From Actinomycetota bacterium (GTDB lineage: Bacteria > Actinomycetota > Acidimicrobiia > IMCC26256 > BP-133), in NCBI GenBank assembly GCA_030838785.1, contig JAUZEY010000207.1:1-34874 (forward strand): DNA of 34,874 bases. Direction: 5' to 3'. Both the position numbers and the translations under genes were made by a program. Within the stretch, counting starts at the first letter, position 1, and the number at the start of each line of letters is the position of its first letter. Positions 26,492 to 34,874 of the stretch are shown in pieces. The notes beneath the pieces were generated by a model. The model was not told the origin of the DNA. It saw only the letters and a list, made by a program, of their open reading frames with translations, and ran no database searches.

Positions 26492-28434
26492 CGCAGAACG
26501 GGGGACTGGGGGAGGCGCAGGGCGAAGCGGCTACCCACGCCGAGACGGCTGTCGCACCAGAGGCGGCCGCCCATCAACTCGGCCAGGCGCCGGCCGGTAT
26601 AGAGGCTCACCCCGGTCGGACGGGCGGGGGAGCCGTCGAGCGGGTGGAAGCGCTCGAACAGGGCCGGGATGTCGCCGGAGAAGATGCCCGGACCCCCGTC
26701 GAGAACGGCGATCTCGAAGGTGTCGCCCCGGTCGGCGATCTCCACGGTCACCGGCCCGTCGGAGTACCGCAGGGCGTTGTCGATCAGCGGGTCGACCACC
26801 CGCTCCAGCAGCCGCCGGTCGACCGAGGCGTCCAGGCGGACGGGGGCCGAGAGCGTGAGGTCGCGGCCGGGGTGAGCGGACCGTCGGGTGCTCACCATGA
26901 GTCCGACCGCGGCCACCACGTCTGTCCGCTCGGGCCGGACGGCGACGACGGCGGCGGCGGCGTCCCGCCCGTCGGCCGACAGGAGGGACAGCTGGTCGGC
27001 CATCGCCTCGAGGCGGGCGGCCTCGGCCATGATGGCCCTGCGGGCCACCTCCCAGTCGGAGGACGGCGCCACCCCGTCGCCGGCGAGGCGGGGGGCGGCG
27101 AGGGCGGCGATGGCGGCCAGCGGGTCGCGCAAAGCCCGCCCGAGGGCGGCGACGACGTCGAACCCCTCCTGGCTGGCGGGGGCGCTACCAGCGGCCCGGA
27201 GCACCAGTACGCGGTCGCCGCCAACGCCCAGGGAGCGGGCTGTGGCCTGATACCGGCGAGGGGTCGGCCGGCCGAGGACCACCTCCTCCATGGTGGTCGC
27301 CGCCGGTCCCGCCGGTCCGGTCCCGGACCGGTCGGCGTCGCCGGCCGAAGACGGAGCGCCCAGGAGCATGGCCTCCAGCCCGGGGTGGCCGAGCCGGCCC
27401 CGGGCGGGACGACCGATCTCGAACGAGTCGGACAGGGCGAACAGCTCGGCGGCGGCGGCATTGAGGGTCGTGAAGCACCCGCGGCCGTCGACCACCACCA
27501 CCGGGTCGGGCAGGAGATGGACGAGGGCCGACAGCCGCCCGTCGGCGACCTTGGCCGTCGCGGCCGAGCGGGCGGCCTCCAGGGCCGCGGCCACCGAGAG
27601 CCGCAGCGCCGCCAGCGCCCTCCGCCCGGCGACGTCGGGCTCCTCGGCGACGAGGAGGACGAGGGCTCCCGGCCCCCCGTCCACCAGGGGGAGGGAGACG
27701 GCGAACTCGGCGCCGGCGCTGAGCTGGCCGACCACGGGGTCGGTGGGAGGCACCACCGCCACCCCGTCCCCCGAGACCAGGCGGGCGAAGCCCGGATGGC
27801 GGCTGGCCGGCCCGAGCCGGTCCCGGTCGAGGCCCCGCCAGGCCGTGACTTCGAGGTCGCCCGGCCCGGTCGGCAGGCACACGAACCCCGCCCGGGCCCC
27901 GAAGGCCGTGGCGGCCAGGTCGAGGGCGCGAGCCAGTACCTCGTCGATGGTCCGGGCGGTGGCCAGCGCCGACAACCCCTCGGTAAGAAGGAGGCCGGCC
28001 GTCCCGGTATCCCGGGCGCCGGCCAGCAGGCCCGGTGCGGGGCGGGCCGCCAGGGCCAGCGCGGCACAGTCGGCCGCCAGAGCGAGGCCCTCGAGCTCCG
28101 CCGTCCCGGCCCGACCGCCGGCCACGGCCAGCGCCGCGATCACCGTTCCCCGGTGCCGGACCGGGACCGCCAGCACGGCGAGGCCAGCGCCCGGATCCGA
28201 CCGGCGGGCGGCCTGTCCGGAGGAGAACGCCTCCCCGGCCGCCTCCAACAGCACACCCTGCGCCGACCCGATTGCCACAAGAGGCGTCATCTGCCCCTCT
28301 AACATCGCAGTCAACAAGAGATGGGAGGTTGCAGTGCGAGCCAACGCCTCCTCGGCGACGACGCGCAGGACCCGCCCGGGGTCCACCCCTTCGGCGAGGG
28401 AGCGCACGATACTGGCGAAGCCGTGGTCGGTCAT
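26488..28434 (-). CDS. GAF/PAS-domain histidine kinase-like protein with degenerate H-box
   Basis: GAF-like N-terminal regions, PAS-like VHLLPDPVVVVDGRGCFTTLNAAAAELF, N-box DPLIDNALRYSDG, DGGPGIF; H-box position reads ALGRALRDPLAAI. Confidence 0.8.
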   Translation of the reverse strand: MTDHGFASIVRSLAEGVDPGRVLRVVAEEALARTATSHLLLTAMLEGQMTPLVAIGSAQGVLLEAAGEAFSSGQAARRSDPGAGLAVLAVPVRHRGTVIAALAVAGGRAGTAELEGLALAADCAALALAARPAPGLLAGARDTGTAGLLLTEGLSALATARTIDEVLARALDLAATAFGARAGFVCLPTGPGDLEVTAWRGLDRDRLGPASRHPGFARLVSGDGVAVVPPTDPVVGQLSAGAEFAVSLPLVDGGPGALVLLVAEEPDVAGRRALAALRLSVAAALEAARSAATAKVADGRLSALVHLLPDPVVVVDGRGCFTTLNAAAAELFALSDSFEIGRPARGRLGHPGLEAMLLGAPSSAGDADRSGTGPAGPAATTMEEVVLGRPTPRRYQATARSLGVGGDRVLVLRAAGSAPASQEGFDVVAALGRALRDPLAAIAALAAPRLAGDGVAPSSDWEVARRAIMAEAARLEAMADQLSLLSADGRDAAAAVVAVRPERTDVVAAVGLMVSTRRSAHPGRDLTLSAPVRLDASVDRRLLERVVDPLIDNALRYSDGPVTVEIADRGDTFEIAVLDGGPGIFSGDIPALFERFHPLDGSPARPTGVSLYTGRRLAELMGGRLWCDSRLGVGSRFALRLPQSPVLR

Positions 28435-28590
28435 TTGCGTCCAGAAGCCCGTCGTTCACTCGGAGGTATCGGCTGTGCAGGGGGGCGTCATGAGAGTGCT
28501 CGACCGACGTTCTTGGGATGAGCACTCAAGCCCCGAGCGGATTGCGCCGATGGGTTGGGCATGACTCAAAGGGGCCAAGGAGGACGAGGA

Positions 28591-28932
28591 ATGACCACCA
28601 TCCGAGCGACCTGCCCGTCCTGCGGGGATGTGCGCCTGAAGGCTTCTGACGTCGTGGTGCGGGTGTGCGCCAACGACAATAAGGGGTCCTACTGCTTCCG
28701 GTGCCCGAGCTGTGGGCTCCGGGTGACGAAGTCGGCCGACTCCCGCATCGTCGACCTCCTGGCCAGCTCCGGCGTCAAGATGGACGTCTGGCACCTCCCG
28801 GCCGAGCTGTGGGAAGCCCGCCCGACCGGCGCCCCCGTCTCGTACGACGACCTGCTCGACTTCCACCTCATGCTGCAGGACGACTCGTGGTTCGAGCAGC
28901 TCGCCGACCGGATCGCCGACGTCGAGAAGTAG
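28591..28932 (+). CDS. Small zinc-ribbon protein, 113 aa
   Basis: CPSCGDVRL...YCFRCPSCGLRVTKSADSRIVDLLASSGV; RBS AGGAGG upstream. Confidence 0.7.
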   Translation: MTTIRATCPSCGDVRLKASDVVVRVCANDNKGSYCFRCPSCGLRVTKSADSRIVDLLASSGVKMDVWHLPAELWEARPTGAPVSYDDLLDFHLMLQDDSWFEQLADRIADVEK

Positions 28933-28966
28933 TTTTTTCCTTGCTTGCGAACCTCCTGTAGGCCCG

Positions 28967-29014
28967 CCGCCTCTTCCCCCGACATCCCGCCCAGGATGCC
29001 GGGAGAGGAGGCGG
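28967..29014. other. 21-bp imperfect hairpin between zinc-ribbon gene and tatA
   Basis: CCGCCTCTTCCCCCGACATCC-CGCCCA-GGATGCCGGGAGAGGAGGCGG; 18 of 21 Watson-Crick matches, plus one G-U. Confidence 0.65.
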
Positions 29015-29047
29015 TAGCATTTACGGCGGTTAGTCTGGAAGGAAGCA

Positions 29048-29485
29048 ATGTTCAATCTCGGCCCGTTCGAACTCGTAGCGATCTTCGTGGTCGCCCTGCT
29101 GGTCTTCGGCCCCGACAAGCTGCCGGAGATGGGTAAGCAGGTCGGGCGCGCCTACCGGGAGTTCCGCAAGTTCCAGGAGTCGATGCAGACGCAGGTCCGC
29201 GACGTCATGGAACCGATCACCGGGCCGATCATCCAGAACGGCCCCGTCGGGCCCGCTCCGACCAACATCACCGGGGGCAACATCCCGCGGTCGGCCACGA
29301 TCCAGAACCCCCAGCCGGCCGAGGGGGAGGCCGCCGCCGCGCCCGGCACCTTCGGGCACTACGCCCCGGTCGAGCCGCCCGTGGCGGACCAGGCTCCCAC
29401 TGCCGGCGACACCACCCCGGGCAACGGCACGGCTCCCGGCACCACCGAGTCCGAGTCTCCCGCGCCCGACCCCGACGCCCGGTAG
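29048..29485 (+). CDS. tatA: Sec-independent translocase TatA/TatB-type subunit
   Basis: MFNLGPFELVAIFVVALLVFGPDKLPEMGKQVGRAYREFRKFQ. Confidence 0.88.
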   Translation: MFNLGPFELVAIFVVALLVFGPDKLPEMGKQVGRAYREFRKFQESMQTQVRDVMEPITGPIIQNGPVGPAPTNITGGNIPRSATIQNPQPAEGEAAAAPGTFGHYAPVEPPVADQAPTAGDTTPGNGTAPGTTESESPAPDPDAR

Positions 29486-29491
29486 GCCCTC

Positions 29492-30241
29492 GTGGCCCGG
29501 AAGGCAGCGGAGAAGGAGGAGAAGAAGAAGGCTGATTCCGGCGGCACGATGTCGGTGGTCGACCACCTGCGCGAGCTGCGGGACCGCATCATCTGGTCGA
29601 TGATGGCCATCGCCGTGGGGGCGGTCATCTGCTTCATCTTCTTCTCGCCCATCATCCACCTGATGGTCCAGCCCTACCGGGACGCCACCGGGAAGGGGCT
29701 CATCTTCACCCAGCCCCTCGAAGCGTTCATGACCCGGATCAAGGTGGCCGCCTACGGGGGCTTCGTCCTCGCCTCGCCGGTCGTCTTCTTCCACCTGTGG
29801 CGCTTCATCACCCCGGGCCTCAACCCGAAGGAGAAGAAGTACGCCATCCCCTTCGTGGTCTCGTCGGTGGTCCTCTTCGTCGGCGGCTCGATGGTGGCGG
29901 TCGTCACGTTCCCCAAGGCCCTCAACTTCCTCCTCGGGGTCGGCGGGAAGGACCTCGACCCGCTGCTCAGCGCCGGCAGCTACCTGACGCTGGTCTTCCT
30001 CATGATCCTGGCCTTCGGGATCAGCTTCGAGTTTCCGATCGTGATGATGTTCCTGCTGCTGGCCCGGATCATCACCACATCCCAGCTACGCAAGATCCGC
30101 AAGTACGCCTTCCTCGGCATCGTGATCTTCGCCGCCGTCATCACCCCCAGCCAGGACCCGATCTCCCTCTTCGCCATGGCGATCCCGATGTATCTCCTCT
30201 ACGAGGTCTCCATCGTCCTCGGGCGGTTGCTCAAGCGTTGA
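29492..30241 (+). CDS. tatC: Twin-arginine translocase subunit TatC
   Basis: SVVDHLRELRDRIIWSM, LIFTQPLEAFMTRIKVAAYGGFVLASPVVFFHLWRFITPGL. Confidence 0.92.
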   Translation: MARKAAEKEEKKKADSGGTMSVVDHLRELRDRIIWSMMAIAVGAVICFIFFSPIIHLMVQPYRDATGKGLIFTQPLEAFMTRIKVAAYGGFVLASPVVFFHLWRFITPGLNPKEKKYAIPFVVSSVVLFVGGSMVAVVTFPKALNFLLGVGGKDLDPLLSAGSYLTLVFLMILAFGISFEFPIVMMFLLLARIITTSQLRKIRKYAFLGIVIFAAVITPSQDPISLFAMAIPMYLLYEVSIVLGRLLKR

Positions 30242-32979
30242 CCTCGCCCCGGGCGGCCTTCGTCGAGTCACGGGGGTTTCCGCTCGACGACTTCCAGGTC
30301 CGGGCCCTCGATGCGCTCGACGCCGGCCGGTCCGTGCTGGTCGCCGCCCCGACCGGGTCGGGCAAGACGGTGGTGGCGGAGTACGCCGTGGAGAAGGCGC
30401 TGGCCGAGGGGCGCAAGGTCTTCTACACCACGCCGCTCAAGGCCCTCTCCAACCAGAAGTACAACGATCTCGTCCGGGCCCACGGCGCGGCGCGGGTCGG
30501 GCTCCTCACCGGCGACAACTCCCTCAACGGGGAGGCACCGGTGGTGGTGATGACGACCGAGGTCCTGCGCAACATGATCTACGCCGCCTCGCCGACCCTG
30601 GAGGGGCTGCGCTACGTCGTCCTCGACGAGGTGCACTACCTCCAGAACCCCTACCGGGGGGCGGTGTGGGAGGAGGTCATCATCCACCTCGCGCCCGAGG
30701 TCGACCTCGTCTGCCTGTCGGCCACGGTGTCCAACGCCGAGGAATTCGCCGACTGGATCCAGACCGTCCGGGGCGAGACGGAGGCGATCATCGAGGAGCG
30801 GCGGCCCGTCCGCCTGCGCCACCTGTACCTGGTCGGCGACAAGGAGGCGGAGGAGGTCCACATCCTCCCGACCTTCGTCGAGGCACCGGACACTCCGGTG
30901 GAGTTGCGGCCGAATCCGGAGGCGTCACGGCTCGACTCCCGATCGGGCAGAAAGGGCGGGCCGGCGGTACGGGGACGGCCCCGGGGGCGGCTGTTCACAC
31001 CCCGCCGGATCGAGACCGTCGCCCGCCTCGACGACGAGGACATGCTGCCCGCCATCTACTTCATCTTCAGCCGGGCGGGCTGCGACCAGGCCGTCGACGC
31101 CTGCCTGGCCGCCGGGCTGCGCCTCACCACGCCGGAGGACCGGGAGCAGATCCGGGCCATCGCCGAGCGCCACGTCGAGAGCCTCTCCGACAATGACCTC
31201 GACCTGCTCGGCTACGGGAGCTGGCTCGCCGGCCTGGAAGCGGGCTTCGCCGCCCACCATGCCGGCAAGGTGCCGCCGATGAAGGAAGCAGTGGAGGAGG
31301 CGTTCGCCACCGGGCTGGTCAAGGTCGTCTTCGCCACCGAGACGCTCTCGCTCGGGATCAACATGCCGGCCCGCACGGTGGTCATCGAGAAGCTGTCGAA
31401 GTTCACCGGCGAACGCCACGAGTTCCTCACGCCGGGGGAGTACACCCAGCTCACCGGCCGGGCGGGGCGGCGGGGGATCGACGACCTCGGCTACGCCGCC
31501 GTGCTGTGGAACCCCTACGTGCCGTTCGACCAGGTGGCCTCGCTGGCGTCGACCCGGTCCTACGCCCTCCGCTCGTCGTTCCGGCCGACGTACAACATGG
31601 CCGCCAACCTGGTGCGGCGCTACCCGTCCGACGTCGCCCACCACCTTCTGAACCTGTCGTTCGCCCAGTACGGCGCCGACAAGGAGATCGTCCGCCTGGA
31701 GCGCCAGCTCGAACGGAGCCGGGAGCTGCTGGCCAGCCACCGCCAGGCCATCGCCTGCGAGCGGGGCGACGTGGAGGAGTACCGCGCCCTCCTGCGCAAC
31801 CGGGCCGGGCGCCGCCAGGCGGCCCGGAGCGGCGGGCCGGGCGGAGCGCCGGGGTTCGAGGCCCTGAAACCGGGTGACGTCATCGCCCGCCGGGGCAACA
31901 AGGCGGTCGTCCTGCAGCGCACCCGGGGCCGGGGGGACGAGACCAAGCTGCTGGTGCTGACGGCGGACAAGGGGGTGGTCCGGCTCGGGCCGACCGACTT
32001 CGCCGGGCCCGTCCGGGCCATCGGGGCGATCGAGTTGCCCCGGCCCATCGCCCCCCGCAGCCCGGCCTTCCGCCGGGCCGTGGCCGAGGCGTTGCGGGGC
32101 GTCCGGGTCCGGGGCGGCAACGGCTCGGAGCGGAGCCGCGGCAGCGACGACGCCCCGGTGGAGGACGGCGAAACCGTTGCCGGGAGCGGCGATCCCCGTC
32201 GCCATCCGGTGGCCGGCTGCCCCGATCTGACCACCCACCTGCGCTACGCCGAACGGGCCGAGCGGCTCGCCCGCGACGTCGAGCGGCTCGAGCGGCGCAT
32301 CCGGGGCCGCACCGAAAGCCTGGCCCGCCAGTTCGACCGGGTGCTGCGGGTCCTCGAGTCGTGGGGGTACGTCGACGGGTGGCAGCTCACCGACGCCGGC
32401 GGGATGCTGACCCGCCTCTACAGCGAGACCGACCTGCTGCTGGCCGAGTGCCTGCGGGAAGGGCTCCTCGACGGGCTGGACGGGCCTTCGATCGCCGCCG
32501 TCTGCTCGGTGTTCTCCTACGAGTCGCGGGGGCCGGACCAGGGCTCGGCGCAGCGGGTGCGCTACCCCAACCGGATGGTGCGGGACCGGGTGACGGAGAT
32601 CGACCGGATCTGGCGGGACCTCAACGTCGTCGAGGACGAGGCGGGCCTGCCGGAGACCCGCCGGCCCGACCCCGGGTTCACACCGCTGGCCCACGCCTGG
32701 GCGCTGGGCAAGGACCTCGAGGACGTGCTCCTCGACGAGGACCTCACCGGCGGCGACTTCGTCCGCAACGTGAAACAGCTGATCGACCTGCTGCGCCAGG
32801 TCGGCGACGTGGCCCCCCGGGCGGCGACGGCCGCCGCCGCCCGGTCGGCTGCCGACGCGCTGTTCCGGGGCGTGGTGGCCGCCTCCAGCACCGTCGGCTC
32901 CGGCGCCGCACGCGCTCGGGGTGTCCCCGGAGATCCCGGGGCTCGGGGTGTCCCCGGAGACGCGGTCCGGGCCCGGTGA
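30238..32979 (+). CDS. helY: SKI2/MTR4-type DEVH-box helicase (HelY-like), TTG start overlapping tatC stop
   Basis: APTGSGKTVVAEYAVEKAL, VLDEVHYLQNPYRGAVWEEVIIHL, LSATVSNAEEFADW, QLTGRAGRRGID; matches known tatA-tatC-helY order in mycobacteria (Rv2094c-Rv2092c). Confidence 0.9.
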   Translation: MTSPRAAFVESRGFPLDDFQVRALDALDAGRSVLVAAPTGSGKTVVAEYAVEKALAEGRKVFYTTPLKALSNQKYNDLVRAHGAARVGLLTGDNSLNGEAPVVVMTTEVLRNMIYAASPTLEGLRYVVLDEVHYLQNPYRGAVWEEVIIHLAPEVDLVCLSATVSNAEEFADWIQTVRGETEAIIEERRPVRLRHLYLVGDKEAEEVHILPTFVEAPDTPVELRPNPEASRLDSRSGRKGGPAVRGRPRGRLFTPRRIETVARLDDEDMLPAIYFIFSRAGCDQAVDACLAAGLRLTTPEDREQIRAIAERHVESLSDNDLDLLGYGSWLAGLEAGFAAHHAGKVPPMKEAVEEAFATGLVKVVFATETLSLGINMPARTVVIEKLSKFTGERHEFLTPGEYTQLTGRAGRRGIDDLGYAAVLWNPYVPFDQVASLASTRSYALRSSFRPTYNMAANLVRRYPSDVAHHLLNLSFAQYGADKEIVRLERQLERSRELLASHRQAIACERGDVEEYRALLRNRAGRRQAARSGGPGGAPGFEALKPGDVIARRGNKAVVLQRTRGRGDETKLLVLTADKGVVRLGPTDFAGPVRAIGAIELPRPIAPRSPAFRRAVAEALRGVRVRGGNGSERSRGSDDAPVEDGETVAGSGDPRRHPVAGCPDLTTHLRYAERAERLARDVERLERRIRGRTESLARQFDRVLRVLESWGYVDGWQLTDAGGMLTRLYSETDLLLAECLREGLLDGLDGPSIAAVCSVFSYESRGPDQGSAQRVRYPNRMVRDRVTEIDRIWRDLNVVEDEAGLPETRRPDPGFTPLAHAWALGKDLEDVLLDEDLTGGDFVRNVKQLIDLLRQVGDVAPRAATAAAARSAADALFRGVVAASSTVGSGAARARGVPGDPGARGVPGDAVRAR
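32914..32960. repeat. Two 20-bp identical units GCTCGGGGTGTCCCCGGAGA at a 27-bp period at 3' end of helY
   Basis: 32914-32933 and 32941-32960; encodes ARGVPGDPG/ARGVPGDAV. Confidence 0.85.
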
Positions 32980-33728
32980 GCCAGAGCTTTCCGGGGGACC
33001 CCCCCGAACCGCCCGGCATCCGGCCCGGGCAGCCGTGGGGCACGGAGGAGTCCGGTCCCGCCGACCTCGAGGTGACCGGTGGCGACGGGATGCTGGCCTC
33101 GGTGCTGGTCCGGGGGGTGGCCGACCCGCTCGTCCGTTTCGCCGCCAACCGCGGCTCCGACCTGGCCCGGGCCGTCGGCCTGGTGGCCGGGGCGGCGTCG
33201 ACCGGCATGGCGCTCCCGCTCGACGTCCTCGACGTGGTGGCCAGCAATGGGTTCGAGCAGATCACGGCCGATGAGGTCCACGACAGCGGACCCCGGATGG
33301 CCACCGTGGTGGCCGTCAACAGCATCGTCGTGGGCCCGCCCCCTGACCGGCTCCGGGCCTGGCACCGGCCGGCGGGGCTGACGGTGGAGATCGACGGGAC
33401 GCCGGTCGATGCGGCCGCCGCCACCACGCTGGTGGTCATGAACGGGCAGTACCTGCGAGGCGTGGACGTGAGCCCCCGCGGCCACCCCGGCGACGGCGTC
33501 TGCGAGGCGCAGCTCTACGCCCTCCCGCCCGCCGCCCGCCGGGCCATGCGCGCCCGCCTGGCCACCGGCGCCCACCTGCCGCATCCGGCGATCACCATCC
33601 GCCGGGCCCGGCGGATCGTCGTGCGGGCGGCCCGGCCCGTCCCCCTCGAGGTCGACGGCGCCCCGGCCGGCCGGGTAACGGAGGTGCGGCTCGAGCTGCG
33701 CCCGTCCGCCTACCGCCTGCTGGTCTGA
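32976..33728 (+). CDS. Diacylglycerol-kinase-like (DAGK) protein, short/degenerate
   Basis: TGGDGMLASVLVRG...ANRGSDLARAVGL...GQYLRGVDVSPRGHPGDGVCEAQLYALP...PVPLEVDGAPAG; GTGA overlap with helY. Confidence 0.7.
   Translation: MSQSFPGDPPEPPGIRPGQPWGTEESGPADLEVTGGDGMLASVLVRGVADPLVRFAANRGSDLARAVGLVAGAASTGMALPLDVLDVVASNGFEQITADEVHDSGPRMATVVAVNSIVVGPPPDRLRAWHRPAGLTVEIDGTPVDAAAATTLVVMNGQYLRGVDVSPRGHPGDGVCEAQLYALPPAARRAMRARLATGAHLPHPAITIRRARRIVVRAARPVPLEVDGAPAGRVTEVRLELRPSAYRLLV
32986..33010. repeat. Copy 1 of GGGGGAC-type palindromic repeat
   Basis: GCTTTCCGGGGGACCCCCCCGAACC, similar to 34538-34563. Confidence 0.55.
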
Positions 33729-33765
33729 TCGCGGGACGTACGGCTCGCCCGCGCCCCTGCTGCCA

Positions 33766-34686
33766 TTACGGGGTGGGAGCGTCGAGGAACTCGTTGATCC
33801 GGGTGGCCATGGCCTCGGCGTGGGTCAGGAGGAACAGATGGCCGCCAGGCACCACCTCGAGCCGGGCGTCGGGGATGCGGGCAGCCAGGATGCGGCCGTT
33901 CACCACCGGGACGATGGGGTCCGAGTCGCCGGCGAGCACCAGCGTCGGCTGGCGGAGACGGTGGAGCCACAGGACGCTGGCGAAGCGGCGCAGGGCCAGC
34001 ATCTGCCACACGTAGCCCCGCGACGACGGCGCCCGGGTGAACCGGGCCCGGCGCTGGTGGGCCATCATCTCCGGGTCGTCGACCACGTCGGGGCCGTAGA
34101 GGCGGGGAGCGACCCGGTCGAGATAGGACGGCGACCAGTAGCGCAGCGGGGTGGCCAGGATGGCCAGCACCCGGGGGTCGCCGGGGATGGGCGCGCCGCC
34201 GGCCATGGTGGCGCAGAGCACCAGCCGGCGGACCCTGTCGCCGCCGCGGTGGGCCAGCTCCTGGGCCAGTGCGCCGCCCCACGACACCCCCAGCACGTCG
34301 ACGCGGGGTACGCCGATCTGGTCCAGCGCGGCGAGCACGGCCCGGGCCACGCCGCCCATGGTCGGCGGGATCAGCGGGACGGACGACTCGCCGACCCCGG
34401 GCGCGTCAAAGGCGATCGTCGGACGGCCGAGCGGGTCCCGGAACGGTTGCCACATCTCGATCGGGGCGCCGATCCCGTTGCACAGCAGGAGCGGCGGACG
34501 GGCCGCGGCCGACGCCTCCGTCGGCGGGAAGCCGCTGGCTTTTTGGGGGACACCCCCGAACCCCGCGGCGGGGCGGACCGACACCCGCAGCCGGAACCCG
34601 GCCGCCTGCACCATCAAGGTCCGCTCGTCGCGGGCGGCGGCCGCCGCGCCCGCGGCCGTGGCCGCCGGGTCGGCGGGGGGCGTCAT
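33766..34686 (-). CDS. Alpha/beta hydrolase, PHA depolymerase-like
   Basis: PPLLLCNGIGAPIEMWQPF, VDVLGVSWGGALAQELAHR, LAGDSDPIVPVVNGRILAARIPDARLEVVPGGHLFLLTHA. Confidence 0.82.
   Translation of the reverse strand: MTPPADPAATAAGAAAAARDERTLMVQAAGFRLRVSVRPAAGFGGVPQKASGFPPTEASAAARPPLLLCNGIGAPIEMWQPFRDPLGRPTIAFDAPGVGESSVPLIPPTMGGVARAVLAALDQIGVPRVDVLGVSWGGALAQELAHRGGDRVRRLVLCATMAGGAPIPGDPRVLAILATPLRYWSPSYLDRVAPRLYGPDVVDDPEMMAHQRRARFTRAPSSRGYVWQMLALRRFASVLWLHRLRQPTLVLAGDSDPIVPVVNGRILAARIPDARLEVVPGGHLFLLTHAEAMATRINEFLDAPTP
34538..34563. repeat. Copy 2 of GGGGGACACCCCC palindromic repeat, inside the hydrolase CDS
   Basis: GCTTTTTGGGGGACACCCCCGAACCC. Confidence 0.55.
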
Positions 34687-34697
34687 CGACGGGGAGG

Positions 34698-34874
34698 TCA
34701 ACTGGCGGCGTAGCGGCCGGGGGCGGTGTCGAGCACCGGATGGGTGCCGCTGCCGGGCGCCCGGGGGGCCCGGCGGGTCTCGCCGTCGCGGGCGGTCAGC
34801 CACTCCGACCACTCCTCCCACCACGACCCGGCGATCCGCTCCGCCTGAGCCGAGAAGGCCCCCGGGTCGGGGCC
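34698..34874 (-). CDS. phaC: C-terminal fragment of class I-type PHA synthase (PhaC-like), truncated by window edge
   Basis: Own translation of the minus strand: ...GSWWEEWSEWLTARDGETRRAPRAPGSGTHPVLDTAPGRYAAS*; typical PhaC C-terminal GSWW..W..WL..RSG...APG.Y pattern; not in ORF track. Confidence 0.7.
   Translation of the reverse strand, partial: GPDPGAFSAQAERIAGSWWEEWSEWLTARDGETRRAPRAPGSGTHPVLDTAPGRYAAS

Noticed and set aside
29797-30237. N-terminal 147 aa of the 1060-aa helicase ORF
   Set aside because: Out-of-frame reading of tatC; true helicase start is the TTG at 30238 overlapping the tatC stop.
1-34874. CRISPR array, tRNA, rRNA, transposase or phage genes
   Set aside because: No regularly spaced repeats, no tRNA/rRNA-like sequence and no transposase or integrase motif was recognised by reading; a tRNAscan/CRISPR search would confirm.

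Overview
High-GC actinobacterial chromosomal segment; gene content and tatA-tatC-helY synteny suggest Acidimicrobiia or a relative (inference). About 38 non-overlapping coding regions are supportable; no rRNA, tRNA or CRISPR was seen. Main blocks: BldC-like regulator, S51-like peptidase, GNAT, hotdog thioesterase and divergent HxlR regulator (788-3584); sulfonate/nitrate-type ABC transporter with an Rrf2 regulator and a PIG-L deacetylase (4857-8892); a formate/nitrite (FNT) channel followed by a translationally coupled copper operon of cupredoxin-beta-propeller fusion, CopC-CopD fusion, blue-copper protein and two-domain multicopper oxidase (9007-15433); a housekeeping block (RDD, OsmC, EamA, TrmH, mycothiol-dependent-type protein, NYN, RNase Z, DUF1360) (15713-22419); a sigma-70 factor with no usable canonical start codon (about 22619-23479); LLM oxidoreductase, coiled-coil protein, degenerate histidine kinase; tatA-tatC-helY, DAGK-like protein, alpha/beta hydrolase and the 3' end of a phaC-like gene. 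The strongest candidate for an undescribed system is the copper operon plus FNT channel. Their upstream regions share a GTTYYC-N5-GGAAAC operator-like element at exactly the same distance (32 nt) from a TAGCGTYCTGCT motif, which suggests one regulon. Functional assignments come from motif reading only; no database searches were run.
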